From Gari tellinella (Eukaryota; Mollusca; Bivalvia; Cardiida; Psammobiidae), in NCBI GenBank assembly GCA_922989275.2, contig OV277868.1, positions 51,086,216 through 51,150,215 of the forward strand: a stretch of 64,000 nucleotides of DNA. The letters are read 5' to 3'. Shown piece after piece: positions 23,227 through 36,500 of this stretch. The number at the start of each line of letters is the position of its first letter. Within the stretch, counting starts at the first letter, position 1. The notes under the pieces were generated by a model that saw only the letters and a list, made by a program, of their open reading frames with translations, made no database searches and was not told where the DNA came from. The position numbers and the translations under genes were made by a program.

Positions 23227-24834
23227 CAGGGCTGCCATAAGTGATAAGTTGATCTTCAAAAATCCTAAGATTACCAACTTTTCTGTTTTTCAAGCGTGAT
23301 TACTTAAAGCAGATTGAAAGAAAAGCAGAATGCACCTTCAGCTTTACTTTTAGCCTGCTGAAAGCTACCCTCTACTAGGATAAACAAGAGCCTAATGGGT
23401 CCTAAGGCACACCAGAGTACAAAGTTCCCAGATTTAACTAGACTTATCACTAAAGGTGATTAATACCCCTACTAGTGCCTTGTCACAAGAAGCAAATGTG
23501 TCAGGATAAAGTTGATGCGTGTTCTCCATATGAATTGGATGGTTCAGAAGCCTTTTCTACGCTTTGACCTACTTTTTTTTTACCTGACATAACTCATATT
23601 CATGCATTGCTTAGATTTTGTCTAGGTGATTATTTGATAAAGTTTCATGAGTATATGGCCTGTAAAGTGTTCAGATGCCTTTTTATAATTTGACCTACTG
23701 ACCTACTTTTTATTCAGACATAACACATATTCATAATTTACCTAGAGTTTGTAATTATTCTGAGATAGTTTCATGAAATTAGGGCAAAAGATAAGGGCCC
23801 TAGAGTACTTTGAAGCTTTTCCTATCATTTGACCTACTGACCCAATTTTTGATCCCAAGTAATCAACATTTAATTTAGTACACTGCCTAGATTGTGTCAA
23901 GGTTATCATTCTAAGCATGTTGTGTGAACTTATGGCTAAAAATAAGGCCCCTACAGGGTTTAGAATCTATTTTTTATGTTTTGACCTATGGACCTACATT
24001 TTCATCTTATGTAACCCATATTCACACAGTGCCTAGCTTTTGTCAAGATAACCATTCTAAGCAAGTTTTAAGAAGATTGGGCTAAAAAATATGGCAGCTT
24101 TAGTAGCAAAAAGCTTTTCCTGTGATTTGACCAACTTTATGACCTGACATGACTTACATTCATGTATGACCTAAATTTTATTAAGGTCATGACACTGACA
24201 AAATCTCATTGTTTTAATGATTATATTTTTTTGTACCTTGAAGAAAACTCAATGTGAGTTTAATAAATATAATAAACATCCAAGTCTACTATGCTTGCCT
24301 TGATTGTTTGTTCTACCCCTCTTTTATTCTATTATTTTATAAAATCTCAAAGATATAACCAAAAATACAACTTCTAGAAGGTTCTTCAACTTTTCATTAG
24401 ATATTACCAAACCCTGAAAATGACCACGCCCTAGCTGTGGCGGCCATGTTTTATAATGGATCAAAATTCTTTGAACTTTTAAAGTCTATCCATTGAGAAG
24501 CATTTTGGTGAAAACCAAATTGAAATCGGACCAGTGGTTTCGGAGAAGAAGATTTTTGTAGATATTTTGCATGGTTGCCATGGCAACAATACTATTAGCC
24601 CACTCACTTTCTTATAACACCCTTTGAAGCTCAAACCATCAGTATCTACCTGAAGAAGTTAGGTTACTCTGGGGCTTCAGAGAAGAAGTTGTTTGCAATT
24701 GTTGACAGACAGGCACGGGACAGAAGAACAACAGACAACAGGGGTATCACAAAAGCTCACCTTGAGCACTTCGTTCTCTGGTGAGCTAAAAAAACCCGAA
24801 AAATTCGGGAAAATCCGGAGAAATGGCAGCCCTG
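23227..24834. mobile_element. CAGGGCTGCCAT-family element split by a molluscan repeat
   Basis: The left end is CAGGGCTGCCATAA and the right end ATGGCAGCCCTG. TTTTTG is directly repeated at 23221-23226 and 24835-24840, a 6-bp target duplication. The element body stops at about 23383 and resumes at 24794; between lies a 1.4-kb ACAAGAGCC..GTGAGCTAAAAAA repeat containing several degenerate ~180-bp direct subrepeats (motif TTTGACCTACTGACC). Confidence 0.65.
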
Positions 24835-27517
24835 TTTTTGGCACTTTTTTGGGTTAGTAGGTAGAAAAGTTTTCAAGTGGAAAGGGTTAACTTGGGTCTA
24901 TTCAAGTGGGAATGTACAGGGAGATAATGAAGACTTCAAGGGTTTTATTCTCATTATATTTATTATTTTACTTGACTCATAAACAAAGTCTATTCCAACA
25001 AACAGTTAGCAACATTTGTTAATTATTCATGCATACATTCATGCATGTGTTTAGCACCATCTCAGTTGAGAAGCTGCAAGATTATATCATTAACTGCTTA
25101 TTGAGGGAAAGAAGTAATGCAGATTCTGCAATACGTTTCATATGACTGCAGTTTATCTCATTCACCCCTGAAACAATTTAATAGACATTCAGGGGTCCAG
25201 ATAAGAGGGAGTAAACTGAACAAATCCAACATTTTCTTACTCATTTCAGCACCAAATCCTACGGTGTTACTACTCATTAGAATCCTCTCATATTATCAAC
25301 AGAGATATTTCTTATGGATATTTTCATGACTATAAAGAAGAACTATTTTCTTCAGTGGAGGAATAAATTAAAGGCATAAAAACCACATTTATGGCATAAT
25401 GGGTTAAATGAAATGTCACAACTAATAATTTGGTGTTTAGAATACATGTCTGACCTGGAACAATAAATAAAATGTTCACTCTTTGAATGCTAAGTAATTT
25501 TCCCGTAGTTGTCAGCTTATTTATCTTAGTGAATGTATTGTTTTCATTTTTTAAGTATCATTTTCTTCAAAACACGCATGACGAAAGGGTACAGTTTGAC
25601 ACTTCTGATGATGTCTCCCGTGAGAGACCGTCAATGTAAGTGAAATTTTCGTGCTGTGTTTTGAAGAAAATGATTCTTAAAATATGGATTTACCAGCATA
25701 ATGAACTCTTTCAAAGAAAAAGTATTGTTTTCAACCTAATTTTGCAGAAATTAAAGTTTCAAAGTTTATTTCAAACTCATGCTCATCCTTGACAATATAT
25801 TCTGAATCTTTTCTACGTCCAAATTAGGTCACAGTCAAGGTCAAACTGAGCTTGGGTATTATTGGTGAGTTGGTAATGGTCGAAGGCAATAACTGTATAA
25901 GTATCGAAGCAGGGTAGAAGACAGTGTTGAAGCTAGACGAAACGGTAAAATCTAGTTAACCGAGAAAGAGCCCATCTAAAATATTCTAAGTTCAAATAAG
26001 GTCAAGGTCAAGGTTAAAATCAAGGTTGGGTAATATGGGTGGATTGGTAGTGAACCATGGTTATAACCGTTATAACTTGATAAGTATCAAAGCATTGTAG
26101 TCAGTTGTGTTGATGCTAGACGAAACAGTGAACTCTAGTTAATCAAGAAATAGCCTATTTAAAATATTAGCATTCCAAATTATGTCAAGGTCAAAACGAA
26201 AGCTTGGTGATATTTGTGGATAGGGAATGGTACAAGGCAACAAATGTATAAGTATCCAAGCATTTGAGTCAGCAGTGTTGATGCTAGACGAAACAGTAAA
26301 ATCTACTTAACCTTGTTACTGACGGACGGACGGACAGGACCATTACTATATGCCACTGCATCTGTTGATGCCGGGGGCATAAAAACAAGGCTAATTTAGT
26401 ACAACATCTGAATCTAAACCGCTTTGTTAAAATTATCATCAATGCTAAATATTCTAGTGTGCAGAGTTAACATCCATGCCAGTAATCTAAACCACAGCTT
26501 TGCTGTTAACTCACTGACTCCTTGAACTTAAATGGACAATTCCAGTTTCCAATTGAGTTCAGTCCATTTTTTACTATACAGGTTTGATTTTAACAATATA
26601 TTGCAAAATGACAAACAGTGTACACCCTGATCAGAAGGCTCCTACAGAAGCGCTCAGATCAGGATCTCCAATGTTTTGATAGGAAAAGTGTACCTTCATG
26701 GGAACACTATTTGTATTTAGGATGTGTACACTCATCATTTAGGTTCCATAGATTAATAGTTAATACAACAGTGAGTAAATTAAACCAATTTATCAATCAT
26801 ACATCTTTCAATCTCATTTCTTGAAACATGAATTACTTGTAGAAGATATCACAAATTCTTCCAAACTACCATATAACCTCCTTTAAACACTCCCCTATCT
26901 GCCCCCAAAATAATCAAAAAGCACTAAATTTAGATAAAATTATTGCACTGAGACCTTTCCTAATTAGATCATTTTCAGTATTGAAGACAAATGGTTGCTC
27001 AAACAGGCTGAAAGTAAAGCAGATTGCTCTTTAAGGAGCATTCTGCTTTACTTACAGTCTGTTTTAAGTTTTTGCATTCAGAAACAGGGCTTACACACAA
27101 ATCTTGACAATGGGGCTAAATGTTTGAAGCCAACTCAGACTATGACAGAAAAACCATGACTTAGTCTCCTTTTCATTCCTTAATCATGGCAAGACAAAAA
27201 GCAATGCAGATGGTTCCATTGGAATCATACTGTATATATTTTGGCTCTGAATTTTAAGCAGTCACTTAAGAAATCTCTTTTCTTCATTTTCTGACCTTTA
27301 ACACCCAAGTATGATTGTATGTGTATAAGGCTTTCTTTGAAAGACTTGCGAAACTTGGAATAAAACGTGTGACCCAGCAGACCCACAAGACTGGGTAAAA
27401 TGAATTGTCTAAGAATTAGAAATACAACCCATGACAACTCTTAATTCCTGAGCTATTGGCAAGTTTTCCCAGACTTATCTGGAGTATAAAACAACATCAA
27501 GTATAAGTCTGGTGTAT
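24835..27517. other. Intergenic DNA 3' of BRIP1, repeats only
   Basis: Holds a partial CAGGGCTC-family element (25194-25400), a small inverted repeat around TTTTCTTCAAAACACG (25560-25680), three ~155-180-bp direct copies (25790-26310, motif GATGCTAGACGAAACAGT) ending in GGGGGCATAAAAA, a decayed CCTGATCAGA element (26500-26660) and a hairpin core at 27000-27070. No coding exon recognised. No clear polyadenylation signal on the minus strand within 400 bp of the proposed BRIP1 stop. Confidence 0.5.
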
Positions 27518-27567
27518 TCAACTTTTCCTGCATACTATTTCTTGACAGCTGAGGGGAGAATCCATGT
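27518..27567 (-). CDS. BRIP1: Proposed last BRIP1 exon, residues 1142-1157 and stop
   Basis: 50 bp with acceptor TTTTTCAG, in phase with the preceding exon, encoding [16 protein letters not shown] and TGA at 27518-27520. Two more cysteines fit the Cys-rich end. This is the least certain exon: no homology and no nearby polyadenylation signal. An alternative last exon elsewhere in 27.6-28.4 kb is possible. Confidence 0.5.
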
Positions 27568-30500
27568 CTGAAAAACAAGAAAGTACAGTAAAACCTCTCT
27601 ATTACAACCACTAAATTGTGTAATCTATTATGCGTTTTAGACAGGTGACTGCTTAAAGCAAGGTGACAGTAAAACAGAAAGCTCCTTCAGGAGCTTTCTG
27701 TTTTACTGTCACCTAGCTTCAAGCTGGCACCTGTCTTTTATACAATCAATTGACCTTCGCTTTAGTGGACATAATAGAGAGATTTTTCTGTAAAACAGTA
27801 TAAAGTACAAAGGAATATACGTAAATGAATCTGAAATAATATAAACCATTCCCCACCATGCAAACACCTTTTGACCCTTTCATTTGTCCCCCACAGAAAT
27901 CCCTTTTCAAGCTTCTATGATATCCTGTTAACCCATTACCCCATAGCCTGTTTCTAATTATGAAGACAGGTGACAACATAAAGCAGGTTGAAAGAAGGTG
28001 ACTTTCAGCCTGCTTTAAGCTACCATCTGCTACAATATAGTAACTACTTCTTATCATGACTGTATGAAATTGAATTGTTTTCTTCAGTGGATGAATCAAG
28101 TGCATTAAAATGTGTATCTATGGAGTAATGGGTTAATTAGCCATTATATTTATTTTATGCATGCACAAAGCTAGATGTTTAAAGCAGGCTGAAAGCCTTC
28201 TTTAAGCAACTACCTGAAAATATGCTGGGGGTTAATTGTATAAAAAAAGCAACTGGTAAATCAGAGTGACAGTCCTGGATTGAATGACATGACCTCCAAC
28301 CATGACGGTCCATAACTGTAATGAATGAGCATTGAAGATTACAAAATCTAATTTAATAAATATGTTGGAAAAGAGTTTTGATAAGGTTGAGCCCCTAAAC
28401 TATTGCAAGGCATTCCTTTTGGGATAGGTAGAAGTTTTATACCTGTCCTGTTCTGTATAGTGAGCTGGAATCAGTCATGGTCACTGTGGCTCCTACTGGC
28501 TGGGAGTTCTTACCACACTGCCTACACTGTAGATACTGTACACAACAGCCACCATCAACGTAACAGTTCATCTGTATACCTACAAACACATTTTGGTAAT
28601 AGGTTAAGGTAGTGCATTGGGAATACATGTATAAGAATCCACCATGAGTGTTGATGCAGGATAGGAATTTAGCCCCCTCGTGAATTTTCTGACCTGAAGG
28701 GGGAGAAATTCCTATCCTACATCAACAAAACGAATGGTGGATTTTTTTTCTCCCATTTAAATCACTTGAACATGATACAAATAATAAAATATTTGTAGTT
28801 TGTGTGCACTTTTCCCGCCAAAACATGACATTATTTATAGTAACGTCATCACAAATGACGTCATTTATTTACCCCCCCCGTCATGCAGTGCTTGTAGTTA
28901 AGCTGAAGTTCATAACACTAACAACATGTACAATAGCTTTTCACGTGAAGAATCAAAACTATGACTATTACCTAGAGTGTCTGTTGAAAGTGGCTGTAAC
29001 TGATTTGTCTTTGTCTCCATAGCATCAAGGTAGAAAACTTCCTTGGATGGTTTACTTATTCCTTTAATGAAACTTGGATGCTTCTTACTCCTGTCATACA
29101 CTGAAAAATATATATCTAAGTACAGTCAATCCTGTATTAACCCTTTACCCCATAGCCTGCCTATACATTTGAAAATAGGTGATCACTTAAAACTGGTTGA
29201 AAGTAAAGCCTGTAGGTTTGAAGATAGGTGATCACTTTCACTCAAAGCAGGTTGAAAGTAAAGCCTGTAGATTTGAAGATAGGTGATCACTTAAAGCAGG
29301 TTGAAAGTAAAGCCTGTAAGTTTGAAGATACATAGGTGATCACTTTCACTCAAAGCAGGTTGAAAGTAAAGCCTATAGATTTTAAGACAGATGATCACTT
29401 AAAGCTGGTTGAAAGTAAAGCCTATAGATTTGAAGATAGGTGATCACTTAAAGCTGGTTTAAAGTAAAGCCTATACATTTCAAGACAGGTGATTTGAAGA
29501 TAGGTGATCACTTAAAGCTTGAAGTAAAGCCTATACATTTGAAGACAGGTGATCACTTAAAGCAGGTTTAAAGTAAAGCAGAATGTGCCTCAAGGTACAT
29601 TCTGCTTTTCTTTCAGCCTGCTTTAATCTACCATCTGCTAGGATATAGAAACATTTCTTACAATACATATTCATAACTGTATAAAGTGGAACTATCTCCT
29701 TTGCAGGAGCAATGTATTAAAGGGGAAATGGGGTTAAAAATAGCTTTAATTTTGTACTGTACTGAACAGCAGTCTGCCTTAATCATCACGATTTCTCTGC
29801 AGTTGGCAGATCGCTCAAAAGAGACCTAGTGCTGTATGTGTAAAACAAAGAAATACCTGTGTCTTTACTCCAAGTTGTTCCACATATTGCACAACACAAG
29901 GAATGTTTCTGAAATAAAAATACAAAACTAGTATCAAACCCTCATCCTTGCATAAACCCTTTACCCCATAGCCTGTTTCTAGTATTGAAGATAGTTAACC
30001 TCTTAACCCTTTACCTGATAGCCTATTTCTAGTATTGAATATAGGTGACTACTTAAAGCAGGTTGAAAGTAAAGTAGAATACGCCTTAAGGCGCATTCTG
30101 CTTTACTTTCAGCCTCCTTTAAGCTATCATGTGCTTGAATATAGAAAATATTCCCTATAATATATATTCATAACTGATTAAATTGGAACTATTTTCTTCA
30201 GCGGAGGAATAAATTAAATACGCTTAAAGGCGCTTCAATTGGGGAAAGGGTTAAAGCAGATTGAAAATAAAGCAGAATGCGCTTTAGGCACACTCTGCTT
30301 TACTTTCAGCCTGCCTTAAGCTACAATCTTCTACAATATAGAAAATACTTTTATGGCACATATTCATTACTCAATAAAGAGGAACTATTTTCTTCAGTGC
30401 AGGAACAAAATAAAGGCATAAACATGTGCATTTATGGGGTAATGGGATAAGCAGCACAGGATGATTTTACTCCTTCCTCCTCATATAGGTGCCACATGAC

Positions 30501-33500
30501 ATCTCTACCCTCTCCTTCTAAATGCACTGAAAAAGTGATTAACTGATAACTTGCTCAATACCGATGAAAGCTTAATCCTTTAAAAATACATTTTGTAACC
30601 TGTTTCTAGTACTGTAATAGTGATAACTTAAAACAGGCTGAAAGTAAAGCAGAAAAGGCCTTAACCCTTTACCTGATAGCATTGTTTCTAGTATTGTAGA
30701 TATGTGACTACTTAAAGCAGGTTGAAAGTAAAGCAGAATGCGCCCTAAGGCGCATTCTGCTTTACTTTCAGCCTGCTTTAAGCTATTAACTGCTAGAATA
30801 AGGAAAGTATTAAATATGACACATATTCATTACGGTATAATTTGGAACTATTTTCTTCAGCGGATGAATAAAATGAATGTGCTAAAAGTCGCTTCTATAA
30901 GGGAAAGGGTTAAAGGCACATTCCACTTTACTTTCAACCTGCTAAAGCTACCATCTGCTAGGATATCGAAAATATCACTTATGATACATATTCATGACTG
31001 TATGATATGGAACCATTTTCTTCAATGGAAGAATAAATGAAGCAGGCTGAAAGTAAAGCAGAATGCTCCTAAAGGATTTCTCTGCTTTACGTTCAACCTG
31101 CATAAAGCTACAATCTACAAGGATATAGGAAATATTTTCATGATGAACAATCCATGACTGTATAATGTGAAACTGTTTTTTTAGTGAAGTAATGAATTAA
31201 AGGGATAAAAAAGTATAAGATAGATATAAGGTAACCAATTACTACTTAGCCTGGTTCTATTTTTGAAAACAGGTGACCACTTAAAGCAGGTTGAAAGTAA
31301 AGCAGAATGTGCCTAAGGCACATTCTGCTTTACTTTCAGCCTGCTTTGAGCTACCATCTTCTAGAATATTGAAACTATTTCTTATGATATATATATATTC
31401 ATGACTGCATAAATTTGGAAGTATTTTCTTCAATGAAGGAATAAATCAAAGGCGTAAAAAGGCATATTTATGGGGGAATGGGTTAAGTAAATCTTACTTT
31501 ATTCTCCTTTGCCCCATCCTCCTCTTCACCCTCAAACACCACGCCCTTGGCTCTCTTCTGGCCCGCCCTGTGGTGCTCCTTAGATTGTCTCTTTCTCCCA
31601 CCCTTCCTTCTAGTATTAAGAAACTCCTCGTCTGATCCGTCCTTGCTTACATCATTATTCTCCACAATTCTTGTAACAGGAGAGCTAACCTCCTTCAACA
31701 CTGACTTTTTCTCATCATTAGTATTATCCGTTGATGTTCTACGAAAACGTTTCAATTTACTGACAATCGACTCTTTCGTATAACCTCGAGTTGAGCTTCT
31801 GGTTCCATATGCTTTACTTGCACCAGTTTGTATATTATCTTGTTTCACACCTCCTATGTCCCTGTTTGCTATTGTAGTGTCTTTCTCCTTTACTGGTGTG
31901 CTCCTGTCGTCAGTTGCAATATCATGAGATTTCAATGGCGTTTTCCTGAACAACGGTTTCTTTTTTATATCAGTACTAGTACTGTTAGGCTTTACTCCAG
32001 CAGCCTCTGACTTGCCTGTCAACTCTGGCTCCAGTCTATCTTCTTCTTCTCCAAACAGCACAGGGGAAGACCTGCTAGGAATACATGTTTCCTTCCTCTC
32101 CAATCCAGTAGCTGAATTTTCACTGATTGGTTCCTAAAAATATACATGTGTCAAACTATTTCATTTAACCCATTGCTCCATAGATACACAATTTTACACC
32201 TTTAATTGATTCCCCTATAGCTCAAAATAGTTCCAATTTATACAGTCAGGAAAACATATGATAAGAAATATTTTCTATATTATAGCAGGTCATATCTTAG
32301 AGCAGGCTGATTACTTTCAACCTGCTGTAAATGATTACCTATCTTCCATACTAGAAACAGGCTATGGAGTAATGGGATTTTACTCTGGACCGTTTACCCA
32401 TATAGCCACCAGCTCATATAACATACATCTAATGTTATGTTGCAATGACTTAACTCATTATTCCCCAATTCCAATGGACAATTCTAGTTTGCAATAAAGA
32501 CTGATCCATTTTAGACTATATAGGGCTGTTTTGTTTTTATAATGTATTGCAAAATGACAAACAGTGAATACTCTGATCAGAGGGCTCCTGCAGGAGCCCT
32601 CTGATCAGGGTCTTCACTGTTTGCATAAGACAGGTGTACTATTTGTACATTCTGCTTTACTTTCAACCAGCTGTATGTGGTACCCTGTACCTTATAGAAG
32701 CGCCTTTTAGCGCATTCCATTTAATCCTCCGCGGAAGAAAATAGTTCCAATCTATTCAGTCATAAATATGTATTAGAAGAAATATTTTCTAAATTTCTAG
32801 CAGGTTGTAACTTAAAGCAGGCTGAAAGTAAAGCAGAATGCGTCTTAGGGCGCATTCTGCTTTACTTTCAACCTGCTTTAAGTAGTCACCTATTTTCAAA
32901 ACTAGAAAAAACTTTGGGGTAAAGGGTTAACGGTTGCCTAATGCAGAGTTTAGTTTTAATATTATACTAGTAGATACAATTAACTCATTCACCCCTGAAA
33001 CTTTTAATGGACAATTAAAATGTTTCCAATGTAATAATTCTATTCCATTTTTGACTATCTAGGGTTTATTTAAACAAATTATTGCAAAATGACAAACTGT
33101 GTAGACCTCTTATAAGGATCTACACTGTTTGCACTAGTGTACTCTTTACAGGTATACTATATTGTTTGTATATGATGAGTAATAGAGTATACCAGAGTAT
33201 ACTCGTTGTTAGGGTTGAATGTGTGGATAACTTTACAGTGTGACTAACCGCTTTCATCAAATCAGTCTTTTGAGGGGTCACTGCAGCAATTGGAACATTC
33301 GAGGCATGTGTCTTGGGCAGTTGGCAGAACTTCAAGAACTTGTTCTCGTTTGGTTCAGTTTTATTGATGGTCTCTTCAGAACTTGACATCCTTTGTTCTG
33401 AAAAACATTACCATAATAATAAAAGTGCCAGGCTGTCAAAATATGCCAAAACAACACATATAAAAGTTCAATAACTCAAAGCTGTCTGTTTAACCAATTA

Positions 33501-36500
33501 CCCCATAGCTCGTTTCTAGTTTTGAAGAAGGGTGACCACTTAAAGCAGGTTGAAAGTAAAGCAGAATGCGCCTTAAGGCACATTCTGCTTTACTTTTAGC
33601 CTGCTTTAAGCTAACATCTGCTAGGATATATAAAATATTTCTATATGGTGCATATTCATAAGAGAAAATTGGAAATATTTTCTTCAGCTGAGGAATAAAT
33701 TAGAGGCATAAAAAGCAGAGTAAAGGGTCAATCCTATATTACTGATTGCACAGCCTGATATTTTGGTTGCCTAGTAACACAAAGTTAACTGTATATGCCT
33801 TTTTTTAATGCTAAGGTCTTCCTCTTGGCATTGTCCTCCGTCTTATCATATTATAAGAAATATTTTCTGTATTCAATCAGATTTGAGCTTAAAGCAGTCT
33901 GAAATTAAAGCAGAATGTGTGGTCACTGATCTTCAAAATAGAAATAGGCTATGGGTTAATGAGTTAGAGACTGATATTTTCGTTGCCTAGTAACACAACG
34001 TTGACTGTACCTACCTGTTCCGATTGCTGAGGTCTTCATATTGGCATTGTCGTCCTTCTTATCATAAGAAATATTTTCTATATTCAATCAAGACTGTAGC
34101 TTAAAGCAGACTGAAAGTAAAGCAGAATGTGCAAGGCACATTCTGCTCTACTTTCAGCCTGTTTTAAGCTACCATCTGCTAGAATATAGTGGTCACTGAT
34201 CTTCAAAATTAGAAATAGGCTATGGGTTAATGAGTTAGAGACTGATCTTTTGGTTGCCTAGTAACACAATGTGGACTGTGCCTACCTTTTTTCTACTGCT
34301 GAGGTCTTCCTCTTGGCATTGTCCTCCGTCTTATCATAAGAAATATTTTCTATATTCAATCAGATTGTAGCTTAAAGGAGACTGAAAGTAAAGCAGAATG
34401 TGCCTTAAGGCACATTCTGCTCTACTTTCAGCCTGTTTTAAGCTACCATCTGCTAGAATAAAGTGGTCACTGATCTTCAAAATTGTTAATGAGTTAGAGA
34501 CTGATCTTTTGGTTGCCTAGTAACACAAGGTTGACTGTACCTACCTTTTTTCTACTGCTGAGGTATTGGCATTCTCCCCCTTCTTATCATAAGAAATATT
34601 TTCTATATTCTATCAAAGACTGTAGCTAAAAGCCCCTTATCTGCTAGAATATAGAAAATAGTGGTCACTGATCTTCAAAATTAGATATAGGCTATAGGTT
34701 AATGTGTTAGAGACTGATATTTTGGTTGCCTAGTAACCCAAGGTTGACTGTTCCTACCTGTTTCTACTGCTGAGGTCTTGGCATTGTCCTCCTTCTTTGG
34801 CTCTACCAGTAATGTTACTTCCTTTGGCGTACCCTTGTTTAACACCATATAATATGGTTTATCCTTCGGAGTACTGGGTAGTCGCAGTATATCAGCCAGC
34901 TGTTTCTGACTGGGAAGGGCATTAACTCCTGTTTCAGCTATCTTGTCAGAGTTATCTTTCTTAGACACATGTAAGGGACTTTCATGTATAGATTTATCAC
35001 CGCTGTTTCCATGAATAAACTGATTTGTATGACCAACAAGTGCAGGATTGGCAAGGTTTTTAAAGTTGTCTCCCTTTGATGAAAGGGAGGGAACACCTGA
35101 TGTCTTGTTCAGAATGTGTCCTGGTATTGGTGTTGTCACTGCAGGCTGAACACAATTTAGGATCACTTGTTGAGATGTGGCTGGCCCAGGACTCAGCATA
35201 TTGCCTGCAACTGTTGGCCCTGGACTGACAGTACTTCCTGGAACCTTTGGCCCTGGACTGATCATGGGTATTGCTGGCCCTGGACTAGGAGTATTTCCTT
35301 GAGCTTTCATGGACTCTGAGCTAGGCGCACTGGTTTGGGCTGACTTTCCAGCTTTGTTTGGCTCTATCAGAAAAGTTTGTTCGTCCGGCAGTCCTTGGTT
35401 TAAAACAATATAGAGTGGCTTGTCTTTGGGCACTGTGTCTGAGTTGATAATGTGCATAAGCTGCTGCTGTATGTTAAGGGAGCCAACTGGTGCATTGAAT
35501 ACTATCTTGGTGGGAGGAGTTGTCTGACTTGGAGCAGTCGGTTGAGACGGGGATGATAGCATTTTCTTTCCAAGATTCTCTTTTGGGCTGGAAAAAAAAG
35601 GCAGGAAATGTAATAAACATATTCTATCACATAGATAGATTCCTTTGAACTACTGTACTTTTTCCTGATACATTTGTTAACACTCAAATAAACTCTCACT
35701 AATGACATTAAATACAGCATGGCTGCCATAAGATAATCATGAAAAATCTTTAGATTTCCAAATTTTTAATTTTTCAATCAGGATTACTTAAAGCAGGTTG
35801 AAAGTAAAGCAGAATGCACCTTGAGGTGCATTCTGCTTTACTTTCTGCCTGCTTTAAGCTACCATCTGCTATGATAAAAATCAGAAGATTTCGGAAATAT
35901 CCGGAGAAATGGCAGCCCTGATACAGTTGGCAGCTTTAACAGCTTTCAACCTCAGACGACCAGGACAATCACTTTATGCCTCCCACATCTAGTCATTCCG
36001 GGGGCATAAAAAGCATTCATTGTTTGCAAAGAAATGACCCAGAACTAGCCCTGCTGGTGTTAGAATTACTGCAGGAATGAAGGCTATCCACAACAGCATT
36101 TTAACTACAGTAAAGTTCCGCTATTAAGACCACCTGTGGTACTGACAAAAAGTGGTATTAATATCGAGTCGGTCTTATTATTGAGACCCTTGATATCGAT
36201 GAGGATTTTTTGGTCAGATATAGATAGATAGGTATATTGAACCTATTTTGAATAGATCGGCACAAAAAAGCCTATTTCAAACAACCATAATTTAATTTTT
36301 GAAAATACACATATACACAGAAACTAAAATCTGTCATACACATGTTATGAAGATTCATTAATTGAATAAATTATTAATGTTAGCACATAAAGAGGGGCAT
36401 TAGCAGTGTAACACATAGACTACAATCTATAAGAAGTGGCATTTCAGTTTGGATCCTGACCAGACTCCAAATTACTTGATGTCTGATCTGAATTAAAACG

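Noticed and set aside
31960..32110. BRCA1-binding S-P-x-F phosphosite at S-S-P-V-L-F
   Set aside because: The phenylalanine is four, not three, residues after the Ser preceding Pro, so the BRCT consensus Ser-x-x-Phe is not met by that Ser.
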